From: Paracoccaceae bacterium
GTDB lineage: Bacteria; Pseudomonadota; Alphaproteobacteria; Rhodobacterales; Rhodobacteraceae
Length of the DNA stretch: 12,637 nt
Assembly (NCBI GenBank): GCA_015487255.1
Contig: WFQA01000130.1
Location: forward strand, 1 to 12,637
Reading direction: 5' to 3'
The position numbers and the translations under genes were made by a program. Each line of letters begins with the position of its first letter. Position 1 is the first letter of the stretch. Of this stretch, positions 5,607 to 11,603 are shown piece after piece. The notes beneath the pieces were generated by a model that had not been told where the DNA came from, made no database searches, and saw only the letters and a program-made list of their open reading frames with translations.

Positions 5607-5924
5607 TTAAGGCATAGCGCGCTTTTGCCCCCATTCGCTCATGGCATCCAGAACCGGGATCAGTGATCTTCCGTCTTCACTCAGGGAATACTCCACCCGG
5701 ACCGGCACCTCTGGGAATATTTCGCGCCGTATCAGTCTGTCCGCTTCCAACTCGCGCAGGGACCGTGTCAGCATGCGGTCTGATGTGCCGGGTAACAAGC
5801 GCTGCAATTCAGAATAGCGCTTTGCGCCAGATAGTAGATGAAACAGCAATATCGGTTTCCACTTTCCGCCAATGACCGCAACTGTGCTTTCGACGGCGCA
5901 GGTTTTTGATGTTGTTTTTTTCAT
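5607..5924 (-). CDS. HxlR family winged-helix transcriptional regulator
   Basis: A 105-residue regulator with the compact HxlR winged-helix fold: C9...VIGGKWKPILLFHLL (about 17-31), a helix-turn-helix around RYSELQRLLPGTSDRMLTRSLRELE (about 36-60), and a wing ending VEYSLSEDGRSLIPVLDAMSEWG. The family includes YodB, HypR and QsrR, which sense quinones or disulfide stress through an N-terminal cysteine in the position of C9. Redox sensing is therefore plausible but not shown. I chose the start at 5924, which gives the usual family length; upstream in-frame ATGs at 5951 and 6020 would add an atypical tail. A palindrome immediately upstream of this start (5927-5944) is a likely autoregulatory operator. 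It is divergent from the SnoaL-like gene, its probable target. Confidence 0.87.
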   Translation of the reverse strand: MKKTTSKTCAVESTVAVIGGKWKPILLFHLLSGAKRYSELQRLLPGTSDRMLTRSLRELEADRLIRREIFPEVPVRVEYSLSEDGRSLIPVLDAMSEWGQKRAMP

Positions 5925-5926
5925 GC

Positions 5927-5944
5927 TTACACTTGTGTAGGTAA
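5927..5944. promoter_or_regulatory. candidate HxlR operator between divergent genes
   Basis: TTACACTTGTGTAGGTAA contains an outer TTAC...GTAA pair and an inner TACAC-TT-GTGTA palindrome (5928-5939). TTAC/GTAA half-sites are reported for HxlR-type repressors such as YodB. It sits directly before the HxlR start codon and about 75 bases upstream of the SnoaL-like gene. Binding is inferred from symmetry and location. Confidence 0.55.
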
Positions 5945-6020
5945 CTTTCATTTTTGCTGGTAGACTGCACGAATGCCTGATGCCATACGCGATTTGCACT
6001 TTAACGTAAGGATGAAACAC

Positions 6021-6506
6021 ATGTCACCCCAAAAAACCTCAGTGGCAACCCGCGAAGTAAAAGTAACACCAAAAGCGCGCGGGCATGATGGAAATGAAGC
6101 GACGAATCTGATTTCAGCATTCTACAAAATCGTGGATGACCATATGCAACCCACCAACGCGCTGGAAGATTTTTTTGCCCGTGATTTCAAAGATAACAAC
6201 CGGCCATCCACGGCTCCCGAAGGTGCTGCGGACCGGCAGGTGGCTTTGAAACTATTTGCCGAGCTAGAGAGCGGGTTTCCAGACGGGGCGCATAGCCTTG
6301 ATATTCTTGAAGCGATCGGTGAGGATAAAGCGATGGTTTACTGGACCTATACCGGCACGCATTCGGGCCACTTCTTTGGGGCACCGCCGAGTGGAAACCG
6401 GATAAGCATCAACGGTGTGGATATTTTCCGGGTCGTGGATGGTCGGTTTGTTGAGCAATGGCATGTCGAAGAGCTGATGTCGTTATTTCAGCAAATTTCC
6501 CCTTAG
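6021..6506 (+). CDS. SnoaL-like / ester cyclase family protein
   Basis: A 161-residue protein of the NTF2-like fold, SnoaL/ester cyclase type. The diagnostic C-terminal half reads VYWTYTGTHSGHFFGAPPSG (about 107-126), then INGVDIFRVVDGRFVEQWHVEE (about 130-151). This gives the cone-shaped pocket with a conserved Thr-His and the E-x-W pair. Members range from polyketide cyclases to uncharacterised small-molecule enzymes or binding proteins, so the substrate cannot be told. The start at 6021 is chosen because AAGGA lies eight bases upstream; ATGs at 5973 and 6012 lack this. The first 25 residues look unstructured. It is divergent from the HxlR gene with an operator between them. Its stop is only 3 bp from the end of the convergent pyrE. 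Confidence 0.83.
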   Translation: MSPQKTSVATREVKVTPKARGHDGNEATNLISAFYKIVDDHMQPTNALEDFFARDFKDNNRPSTAPEGAADRQVALKLFAELESGFPDGAHSLDILEAIGEDKAMVYWTYTGTHSGHFFGAPPSGNRISINGVDIFRVVDGRFVEQWHVEELMSLFQQISP

Positions 6507-6509
6507 CCA

Positions 6510-7199
6510 CTATTTTGACACCTCGCCTATCCCGCCATGCGCCAATGACCAGCCCAGCGGGTCGGCGAAGAATTTTTCGACCTCGTCCAGCGTGGCGCTG
6601 TCAAAATACCCCCCCGCCTTGGCCTCGGCCAGCACATCATGCCAGGTGGCGAGGTAGTGCAGGGTGATGTTATGTTTTTTGAGGTTCTCGATGGTATTGG
6701 GAAAAATATCATAGAAAAACACCAGTGAGGTATGCGCGCACACCCCGCCCGCCGCGCGAATGGCCTCGACAAACTTGATTTTCGAGCCGCCATCGGTGGT
6801 CATATCCTCGGCCAGCAGCACCCGCTGGCCCTTGTGCAACACGCCCTCCACCTGTGAGCCTTTGCCATAACCCTTGGGCTTTTTGCGCACATATTGCATC
6901 GGCAGGCCCATACGGTCCGCCATCCATGCGCCGTAAGGAATGCCGCCGGTCTCGCCACCGGCCACGCTGTCAAAGGCCTCAAACCCGACATCGCGCTGCA
7001 CGGTGGTGACCATGAAATCGATGAGCGTGCTGCGAATGGCCGGATAGGAAATAAGCTCGCGGCAATCAATATAGCTGGGGGAAACCAGCCCAGAGGCCAG
7101 CTTGTAGGGGTTGGCGATTTCAAAATTCACCGCCTTGATCTCCAGCAGCATGCGGGCGGTCAGGCGGGCCATTTCGGCGCGGTCGGTGAGGGTGCTCAT
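6510..7199 (-). CDS. pyrE: orotate phosphoribosyltransferase
   Basis: A 229-residue OPRTase, which joins orotate to PRPP to make orotidine 5'-phosphate in the fifth step of pyrimidine synthesis. The PRPP-binding motif is VLLAEDMTTDGGS (127-139) and the flexible catalytic loop is RKKPKGYGKG (105-114). ASGLVSPSYIDCR (35-47) is the N-terminal substrate loop. The start at 7199 overlaps the pyrC stop as ATGA and has GGAG seven bases upstream, so translation is likely coupled to pyrC. An in-frame ATG four codons earlier, at 7211, is inside pyrC and less well placed. The pair forms a short operon of consecutive pathway genes, read from the pyrC side. Confidence 0.96.
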   Translation of the reverse strand: MSTLTDRAEMARLTARMLLEIKAVNFEIANPYKLASGLVSPSYIDCRELISYPAIRSTLIDFMVTTVQRDVGFEAFDSVAGGETGGIPYGAWMADRMGLPMQYVRKKPKGYGKGSQVEGVLHKGQRVLLAEDMTTDGGSKIKFVEAIRAAGGVCAHTSLVFFYDIFPNTIENLKKHNITLHYLATWHDVLAEAKAGGYFDSATLDEVEKFFADPLGWSLAHGGIGEVSK

Positions 7200-8233
7200 A
7201 TGGTGCTCCAATATAGCGCAAAACCGGGGTCAAACAGGGTGACATCGCCAGCGCCTGTGTGGATTTTTGCCGGGAAGGCAACCGGGGTTTCGTGCCTGGT
7301 GAGGGTGATTTTATCTGCATTTGGCGGCAAGCCATAAAAGACGGGGCCGTTGCGGGAGGTGAAGGCTTCCAGCTTGTCCAAAGCGCCGGCATCCTCGAAT
7401 ATATGCGCAAGGCAGGCCATGGTGTTGCTGGCGGAAAACACCCCGGCGCAGCCGCAGGCGCTTTGCTTGTTTGGGTCCGTATGCGGGGCGCTATCGGTGC
7501 CGAGAAAGAATTTCGGGTTGCCCGAGGTGGCAGCGGCCAGCAGCGCTTGCCGGTGCGCCTCGCGTTTGGCAATCGGCAGGCAGTAATAATGCGGCTTGAT
7601 CCCGCCGACCAGCAGGTGGTTGCGGTTGATGATCAGGTGGTGCGTGGTGATGGTGGCCGCGATATTATCGGCGCTGTTCACATAATCCACCCCGTCGCGG
7701 GTGGTCACATGCTCCATGATAATCCGCAGCGCCGGCAGCCGGGCTTGCAGCGGTTGCAATACCCGCTCGATGAACACAGCCTCGCGATCAAAGATATCAA
7801 CATCCGGGTCCGTCACCTCGCCATGCACACAAAGCGGCAGGCCGATTTTGGCCATGCGCTCCAGCACCGGCATGACCTTGTCAATATCGCGCACGCCGGA
7901 ATCCGAATTGGTGGTTGCCCCGGCCGGATAAAGCTTGAGCGCCGTAATCAGCCCGGTGCGGGCGGCGCGGGTGACATCCCCGGGGTCGGTGGTCTCGGTC
8001 AGGTAAAGGGTCATCAGCGGGGTGAAGCGGCTGCCCTCGGGCAGCAAGGCGTTGATCCGGTTGCGATAGGCGGTGGCATCATCCCCGGTTATCACCGGCG
8101 GCACAAGGTTGGGCATGATGATGGCGCGGGCAAAATCACGGGTGGTTTCGGGCAGCACAGCTTTTAGCATATCCCCGTCGCGCAGGTGCAGGTGCCAGTC
8201 ATCGGGGCGGGTGATGGTGAGGGTTTTTTGCAT
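7196..8233 (-). CDS. pyrC: dihydroorotase (class II, PyrC type)
   Basis: A 345-residue dihydroorotase that cyclises carbamoyl aspartate to dihydroorotate. Metal ligands are all visible: H14 and H16 in HLHLRDG, the carbamylated lysine K100 in TALKLYPAGAT, H137 in CVHGE, H175 in EHVTT and D247 in GTDSAPH. Length and motifs match the E. coli PyrC class rather than the longer class I enzymes. The start at 8233 is supported by AAAGGAG six bases upstream and begins MQKTLTITRPDDWHLHLRDG; the open frame reaches 8329 but that extension is low-complexity and unlike the family. Its stop overlaps the pyrE start. The upstream region is shared with the divergent ribH transcript. Confidence 0.96.
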   Translation of the reverse strand: MQKTLTITRPDDWHLHLRDGDMLKAVLPETTRDFARAIIMPNLVPPVITGDDATAYRNRINALLPEGSRFTPLMTLYLTETTDPGDVTRAARTGLITALKLYPAGATTNSDSGVRDIDKVMPVLERMAKIGLPLCVHGEVTDPDVDIFDREAVFIERVLQPLQARLPALRIIMEHVTTRDGVDYVNSADNIAATITTHHLIINRNHLLVGGIKPHYYCLPIAKREAHRQALLAAATSGNPKFFLGTDSAPHTDPNKQSACGCAGVFSASNTMACLAHIFEDAGALDKLEAFTSRNGPVFYGLPPNADKITLTRHETPVAFPAKIHTGAGDVTLFDPGFALYWSTI

Positions 8234-8291
8234 GGTGGCTCCTTTGGGGCTTCCTAGCAAAGGGGGGCGTGAAGGGGAAGGGGGAAGGGCA

Positions 8292-8312
8292 GGTGCGTGG
8301 AGACCACGCACC
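8292..8312. repeat. 9-bp perfect hairpin, possible dispersed palindromic repeat
   Basis: GGTGCGTGG (8292-8300), loop AGA, CCACGCACC (8304-8312), followed by CTACGG. This is a perfect, very GC-rich stem in the gap between pyrC and the FMN riboswitch. There is no U-run on either side, so it is not a standard terminator. It resembles the short palindromic intergenic repeats common in alphaproteobacteria; that is recall, not a search. Confidence 0.6.
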
Positions 8313-8329
8313 CTACGGCAATTCGCCAC

Positions 8330-8358
8330 TTGCAGGCGGGGAGACTTGGCGGCATAGT
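8330..8358 (+). promoter_or_regulatory. candidate promoter of the ribH leader
   Basis: TTGCAG (8330-8335), a 17-base spacer and CATAGT (8353-8358) would start transcription near 8365, about 15 bases before the FMN aptamer. The hexamers fit only in part, so this rests mainly on spacing and position. Confidence 0.4.
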
Positions 8359-8379
8359 CTGCGCGCCGGAATCATCCGG

Positions 8380-8505
<126 letters not shown>

Positions 8506-8517
8506 GGTGCCTTGCGG

Positions 8518-8559
8518 CGCTCCTTTTGCTCTGGGTTGGTGTCTGGATAAAAAGGAGTG
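8518..8559 (+). promoter_or_regulatory. Shine-Dalgarno sequestering stem of the FMN riboswitch
   Basis: CTCCTTTT (8520-8527) is the exact complement of AAAAGGAG (8550-8557), which contains the ribH ribosome binding site. A G-U and a C-G pair extend the stem to ten pairs (8518-8527 with 8550-8559). This would hide the site in the FMN-bound state, so control is probably of translation. No terminator U-run is seen. Confidence 0.7.
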
Positions 8560-8563
8560 AGCT

Positions 8564-8995
8564 ATGACACAAACCCATAAAATTGCCTTTATAAAGGCCC
8601 GCTGGCATGCGGATATCGTTGACCAGGCCTTGGTCGGGTTTAATGACAGGATGCAGGCGGACGGTTTTGCCTGCGCGGTAAACACCTATGATGTGCCGGG
8701 TGCCTTTGAGGCGCCGCTCTTGGCCAAGCGGCTGGCGGCCAGCCATGATGCGGTGGTGATTGCGGCGCTGGTGGTGGATGGCGGTATTTATCGGCATGAT
8801 TTCGTGGCGGCGGCGGTGGTCAACGGCATTATGCAGGCGCAGCTTGAAACCGGGGTGCCGATGTTCAGCGTCTCGCTGACGCCGCATCATTTTCATGCCC
8901 ATGATGAGCATCAGCGCTATTTTGCCGAGCATTTTCTGGGCAAGGGTGCCGAGGCGGCCGAGGCGGTGCAAATGGTGCTGGGCTTGCAGCTTTAA
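8564..8995 (+). CDS. ribH: 6,7-dimethyl-8-ribityllumazine synthase, type II (RibH2)
   Basis: A 143-residue lumazine synthase, which condenses 5-amino-6-ribitylaminouracil with dihydroxybutanone phosphate in the next-to-last step of riboflavin synthesis. Motifs are the N-terminal KARWHADIVD (11-20), DVPGAFEAPL (43-52), VVDGGIYRHDFV (70-81, with catalytic His78), and LTPHHFH (105-111). The RWHADIVD start and GGIYRHDFV core match the Brucella RibH2 type, which forms decamers, rather than the RibH1 type that forms 60-mer shells. AAAAGGAG lies six bases before the start and is masked by the riboswitch stem at 8518-8559. The gene is alone behind the FMN riboswitch; other rib genes must be elsewhere. 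Its stop overlaps that of the convergent GST gene by 4 bp. Confidence 0.95.
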   Translation: MTQTHKIAFIKARWHADIVDQALVGFNDRMQADGFACAVNTYDVPGAFEAPLLAKRLAASHDAVVIAALVVDGGIYRHDFVAAAVVNGIMQAQLETGVPMFSVSLTPHHFHAHDEHQRYFAEHFLGKGAEAAEAVQMVLGLQL

Positions 8996-9660
8996 CCCTT
9001 CTGTTGATTGATCAGCCTGGCAAGATGGGCTTCCCGCTTTTGCAGGAAGCCCATCAATCTCGCCGGATAACCTTTGGGCGGCGCGCTGATTACCGACGGG
9101 CGATGGGCGGTTTTTGCCCGCCAGCGCTGGCAGTTGGGTAGCCCGTTAAGCAGGCCGAAATCCTCTATCCGGTCAAAAACATCCAGATAGCGAAAAACCG
9201 TGCCCCAGACCCCGTCGATCATCTGAAAGCGTCCACCGGCAAAATACCCGCCGGTAATTTCCGGCTCGATGCGCTCAAACCGCCCGCGAAGCGCCGCGCG
9301 GCTGCCGGCAAAGGCTTTTGCATCCGGCGCGTTGTAAAACCCGGCAATCACGGCCAGTGTGGCGGAGGCAAATTCGATCCAGGCGCGATGCCGGGCTTTT
9401 TCCAGCGGGTCATCAGGGTGCAGGGAGCCGGGGGTGATTTCATCAATATATTCCGCGATCACCTGGCTTTCAAACAGCACCGTATCAGCGGTTTGCAAAA
9501 GCGGCACCCGCCCGAGAGGGGATATTTTGGCAAACCAGTCGGGCTTGTTGGCAAGGTCGATGTAACTGCGCTGAAAGGGAATGGCTTTTTCGCTCAGCAC
9601 AATCACCGCGCGTTGCACATAGGGGCAGAGATGGTGGCTGATCAGGTGGAAATCTCGCAT
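8992..9660 (-). CDS. glutathione S-transferase family protein (CPYVQR type)
   Basis: A 222-residue GST. The thioredoxin-like N-domain (about 1-78) has a cysteine active site at LCPYVQRA (C12 followed by P-Y), as in omega/GstO-like and SspA-like enzymes. It also has the cis-proline GRVPLLQ (about 50-56) and the glutathione-binding ESQVIAEYID (about 64-73). The helical C-domain follows (about 90-205). A catalytic Cys favours thiol transfer or dehalogenation-type chemistry over simple conjugation; the substrate is unknown. GGAG lies six bases before the start. A near-consensus promoter (9687-9715) and palindromic operators lie upstream, shared with the divergent MarR gene, so this GST is probably repressed by that regulator. 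The last 25 residues are basic and poorly conserved. Confidence 0.9.
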   Translation of the reverse strand: MRDFHLISHHLCPYVQRAVIVLSEKAIPFQRSYIDLANKPDWFAKISPLGRVPLLQTADTVLFESQVIAEYIDEITPGSLHPDDPLEKARHRAWIEFASATLAVIAGFYNAPDAKAFAGSRAALRGRFERIEPEITGGYFAGGRFQMIDGVWGTVFRYLDVFDRIEDFGLLNGLPNCQRWRAKTAHRPSVISAPPKGYPARLMGFLQKREAHLARLINQQKG

Positions 9661-9674
9661 GGGCGCTCCAAGTT

Positions 9675-9691
9675 AATGCATTTGCATCTAT
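9675..9691. promoter_or_regulatory. candidate MarR operator 1 (GST side)
   Basis: AATGCATTTGCATCTAT is the first copy of a perfect 17-bp direct repeat. Its core ATGCA-TT-TGCAT (9676-9687) is a palindrome. It covers the expected start site and touches the -10 of the GST promoter, a good position for repression. Binding by the adjacent MarR protein is inferred. Confidence 0.65.
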
Positions 9692-9715
9692 ATTGATGCT
9701 GGCATTGCATGTCAA
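9687..9715 (-). promoter_or_regulatory. near-consensus promoter of the GST gene
   Basis: On the minus strand TTGACA (9715-9710), a 17-base spacer, and TATAGA (9692-9687). The -35 is a perfect sigma-70 match and the -10 has four of six bases. The start would be about 9680, giving a 20-base leader with GGAG. Confidence 0.65.
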
Positions 9716-9733
9716 TGCATTTGCATCTATAAC
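9705..9733 (+). promoter_or_regulatory. promoter of the MarR gene, predicting a leaderless mRNA
   Basis: TTGCAT (9705-9710), a 17-base spacer and TATAAC (9728-9733). The start point would fall at about 9739-9741, on the ATG of the MarR gene, which has no well-placed ribosome binding site. The second operator lies wholly within the spacer. Confidence 0.6.
9714..9730. promoter_or_regulatory. candidate MarR operator 2 (marR side)
   Basis: The second copy of AATGCATTTGCATCTAT, 39 bp from the first, with palindromic core ATGCA-TT-TGCAT (9715-9726). It sits between the -35 and -10 of the MarR gene promoter and touches the -35 of the GST promoter, so one bound dimer could block both. Confidence 0.65.
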
Positions 9734-9738
9734 GGGGC

Positions 9739-10182
9739 ATGGCACAAACCCCTGACATATCCAATGACCTCGCCACCGATATATGGGTCCGTCTTTCGCG
9801 CGCCCATATGAAGGTGCAGGCCAGCATCGAAGCCGCGCTGAAAGCGGCCGGGCTGCCATCGCTGGCATGGTATGATGCCCTGCGGGAGCTGGAGCGGTTT
9901 GGCCCGGAAGGCGGGCGGGCGTTTGAGGTGCAGGCAAGGTTGCTTTTGCCGCAATACGGGCTTTCCCGGCTGCTGGGAAAGCTGGAAAAGGCGGGCTATC
10001 TGGTGCGGAAAAATTGCGCGGAAGACGGGCGCGGCAAGCGGCTGGTCATCACCGATCAAGGCAAAAGGGTGCGGCGCAAAATGTGGCGGGTCTACCGCGC
10101 GGCACTCAAGCGCGCGGTGGGGGATAAGCTGCCAGAAAATGACGGGCCACTGCTGCTGGCGCTGTTGGAACGGCTGAAATAG
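9739..10182 (+). CDS. MarR family transcriptional regulator
   Basis: A 147-residue winged-helix regulator. A dimerisation helix lies at about 10-40 and the recognition helix region at about 65-86 (LLPQYGLSRLLGKLEKAGYL). The wing holds the signature D-G-R-G-K-R-L-V-I-T-D-Q-G (about 95-107), the DxRxxxxxLT-x-x-G pattern of MarR. C-terminal helices close the dimer. MarR proteins normally repress their own gene and a divergent neighbour until a small phenolic, oxidant or other ligand binds. The divergent GST and the two identical palindromes between the genes fit that model. No Shine-Dalgarno sequence is well placed, and the predicted transcription start coincides with the ATG, suggesting a leaderless message. 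The only cysteine is C93, near the wing, so a thiol switch is possible but unproven. Confidence 0.9.
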   Translation: MAQTPDISNDLATDIWVRLSRAHMKVQASIEAALKAAGLPSLAWYDALRELERFGPEGGRAFEVQARLLLPQYGLSRLLGKLEKAGYLVRKNCAEDGRGKRLVITDQGKRVRRKMWRVYRAALKRAVGDKLPENDGPLLLALLERLK

Positions 10183-10200
10183 CCTGTTTCAGTTGCCCAT

Positions 10201-10587
10201 CTATTCGGGCCGCGCCAGAGACCAGACCCCGCCCCGCCCGTCGCCATTGATATCGCCAATCGCGCTGTCGCCGATATAGCGGTAAAGCGGTTTGCCTTTA
10301 TAGGCGATCTGCATCTGGCCATCGTTGCGCTCAATCAGGGTGTAGCTTTGGGGCATGTCGGTATCGGCGGGCAGAATGGCCGGGGGCCAGTTGACCGCGC
10401 ATTCACCATAGCAGGTCGAAATACCGGGCTGGTCATTGGCATAGGTGTAAAGGCTCATATGGTCCTGCGCCATGATGAAAACCTGCCCGTTGAGCAGGCT
10501 GCTCATCACGTATTTATTGCCGTCGGAATCGGCATTGGCAAGGCTGGCCATCAGGGAAAACGTGGTGGCGACAATCAGTTTTTTCAT
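10201..10587 (-). CDS. secreted COG4315 / Lipoprotein_15-type repeat protein
   Basis: A 128-residue exported protein. A signal peptide (1-19) has a KK start, a hydrophobic core and a cleavage site after ANA; there is no lipobox cysteine, so it is probably soluble in the periplasm. Two copies of the family's Y-x-(F/W/Y)-x-x-D motif are seen: LYTYAND (46-52) and LYRYIGD (101-107). Between them lie C59 and C63 in STCYGECAVNWPP, which could form a disulfide. GDINGDGRGGVW (111-122) is the characteristic end of the family and looks like a small metal-binding loop. The function of the family is unknown. GGAGAA precedes the start. It ends 18 bp from the convergent MarR gene and appears to be its own unit. 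Confidence 0.87.
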   Translation of the reverse strand: MKKLIVATTFSLMASLANADSDGNKYVMSSLLNGQVFIMAQDHMSLYTYANDQPGISTCYGECAVNWPPAILPADTDMPQSYTLIERNDGQMQIAYKGKPLYRYIGDSAIGDINGDGRGGVWSLARPE

Positions 10588-10680
10588 AATCTTCTCCGTA
10601 TATGGGCGCGGGTTTCACGCCGTTTCACCGCAGAATTACCCGCCGCAACCGCCATGCGCCAATCACATCTGCGAGATGGC

Positions 10681-11379
10681 TCAAGCTTTGAACATCGTCG
10701 ATTTTTGGATCACACCTTTTTCATCTTTCGCCCGGCTTTCAGCCAGCAAGGCCCGCCCCGCCTGCACCGCCGGGCGCGCGCCCATGCGCTCCAGCCAAGC
10801 TTTTACATTGGGCAGGGCGTTGATATCCTGCTGCTGGCGCGCCCAGAGTGAAACCCAGCCCCAGATCGCCATATCGGCGATCGAATAATCCCCGACCACA
10901 TATTCCCTGCCCGCAAGCCGGGTATCGAGCACCTTATATAGCCGCGCCACCTCTTTGCGGAAACGCTCTTTGGCATAGGGGATATCCTGCGGTGGCTCGA
11001 ATTTTGGGGCATAGACCAGAAAGTGATGCGCCTGCCCGGCCATCGGGCCAACCCCGCCCACCTGCCAGAAAAGCCATTGGTCGATCTCGATGCGCTCGCG
11101 CTCGCTACGCCCGTAAAACTTGCCGGTCTTGCGCGCCAGATATTGCAGGATCGCCCCGCTTTCAAATATCTGGATCGGCGCGCCATCCGGCCCGTCATGG
11201 TCAACAATCGCTGGCATTTTGCCATTTGGTGAAACCTTGAGATACCAGTCGCTGAACTGGTCACCCTTGCCGATATCCACCGGAATCACGTTATACGCCA
11301 GCCCCATTTCCTCCAGCGCGATGGGGATTTTCCAGCCATTGGGTGTGGGCCAGAAATACAGGTCAATCGGCTTGCTCAT
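10681..11379 (-). CDS. glutathione S-transferase family protein (YfcG/YghU-like)
   Basis: A 232-residue GST of the Nu class seen in E. coli YfcG and YghU. The N-domain begins with IDLYFWPTPNGWKI (Thr/Asn active site rather than Tyr or Cys). It continues with the cis-Pro stretch NGKMPAIVD (about 52-60) and ESGAILQYLA (about 73-82) for glutathione binding. The C-domain has QWLFWQVGGVGPMAGQAHHF (about 101-120), highly typical of this group, and YSIADMAIWGW (about 166-176). Such enzymes have glutathione disulfide oxidoreductase and peroxidase activity. I chose the ATG at 11379, eight bases after AAGGA; the ATG two codons earlier (11385) would sit too close to it. It is divergent from metZ. Confidence 0.9.
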   Translation of the reverse strand: MSKPIDLYFWPTPNGWKIPIALEEMGLAYNVIPVDIGKGDQFSDWYLKVSPNGKMPAIVDHDGPDGAPIQIFESGAILQYLARKTGKFYGRSERERIEIDQWLFWQVGGVGPMAGQAHHFLVYAPKFEPPQDIPYAKERFRKEVARLYKVLDTRLAGREYVVGDYSIADMAIWGWVSLWARQQQDINALPNVKAWLERMGARPAVQAGRALLAESRAKDEKGVIQKSTMFKA

Positions 11380-11456
11380 TTTCATATTCCTTCAATACGA
11401 AGTGAAAACGTCATGGTCATTTACATGGGCTATAGTCCAATTTATGCAAGGGGGAA

Positions 11457-11485
11457 TTGACCTCTATCATGGAACCGGTTAATCA
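11457..11485 (+). promoter_or_regulatory. candidate metZ promoter
   Basis: TTGACC (11457-11462), a 17-base spacer and TAATCA (11480-11485) predict a start near 11492, exactly where the SAM-II aptamer begins. An upstream alternative, TTTACA-N17-TATGCA (11420-11448), is weaker. Confidence 0.55.
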
Positions 11486-11490
11486 GCCAG

Positions 11491-11547
11491 ACAGTGGTGA
11501 TTTGTCGAACCGGATTGCGGGCCACTTTAAACAAACTGCTAAAGAGG
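11491..11547 (+). promoter_or_regulatory. SAM-II riboswitch upstream of metZ
   Basis: The compact SAM-II pseudoknot can be followed base by base. The P1 strand AGTGGT (11493-11498) pairs with GCCACT (11521-11526). The first loop holds GATTTG...AACCGGATTGC, and the 3' segment is TTAAACAAACTGCTAAAGAGG (11527-11547). The GATTT, ACCG-ATTGC and GCTAAA-AGG blocks match the family in order and spacing. SAM-II occurs mainly in alphaproteobacteria before methionine genes such as metA, metX and metZ, and lowers expression when SAM is abundant. Confidence 0.85.
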
Positions 11548-11603
11548 TCGTGGCCCCAAAGCCCGATCAGGTTTTCAGGGAGGCCGGAATTTCCGGGAAA
11601 AAT

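Noticed and set aside
7259..8167. Long plus-strand open frame (302 codons) across pyrC
   Set aside because: It lies antisense to pyrC, which has all dihydroorotase motifs. It is a by-product of GC-rich codon usage.
11469..11603. In-frame ATG giving metZ a 45-residue N-terminal extension
   Set aside because: The extension would translate the SAM-II aptamer, starts upstream of the predicted transcription start, is not family-like, and the ATG at 11604 has a fair ribosome site.
11550..11603. In-frame GTG start for metZ just after the AGAGG end of the riboswitch
   Set aside because: The spacing from AGAGG to GTG is only two bases and the added residues do not resemble MetZ proteins.
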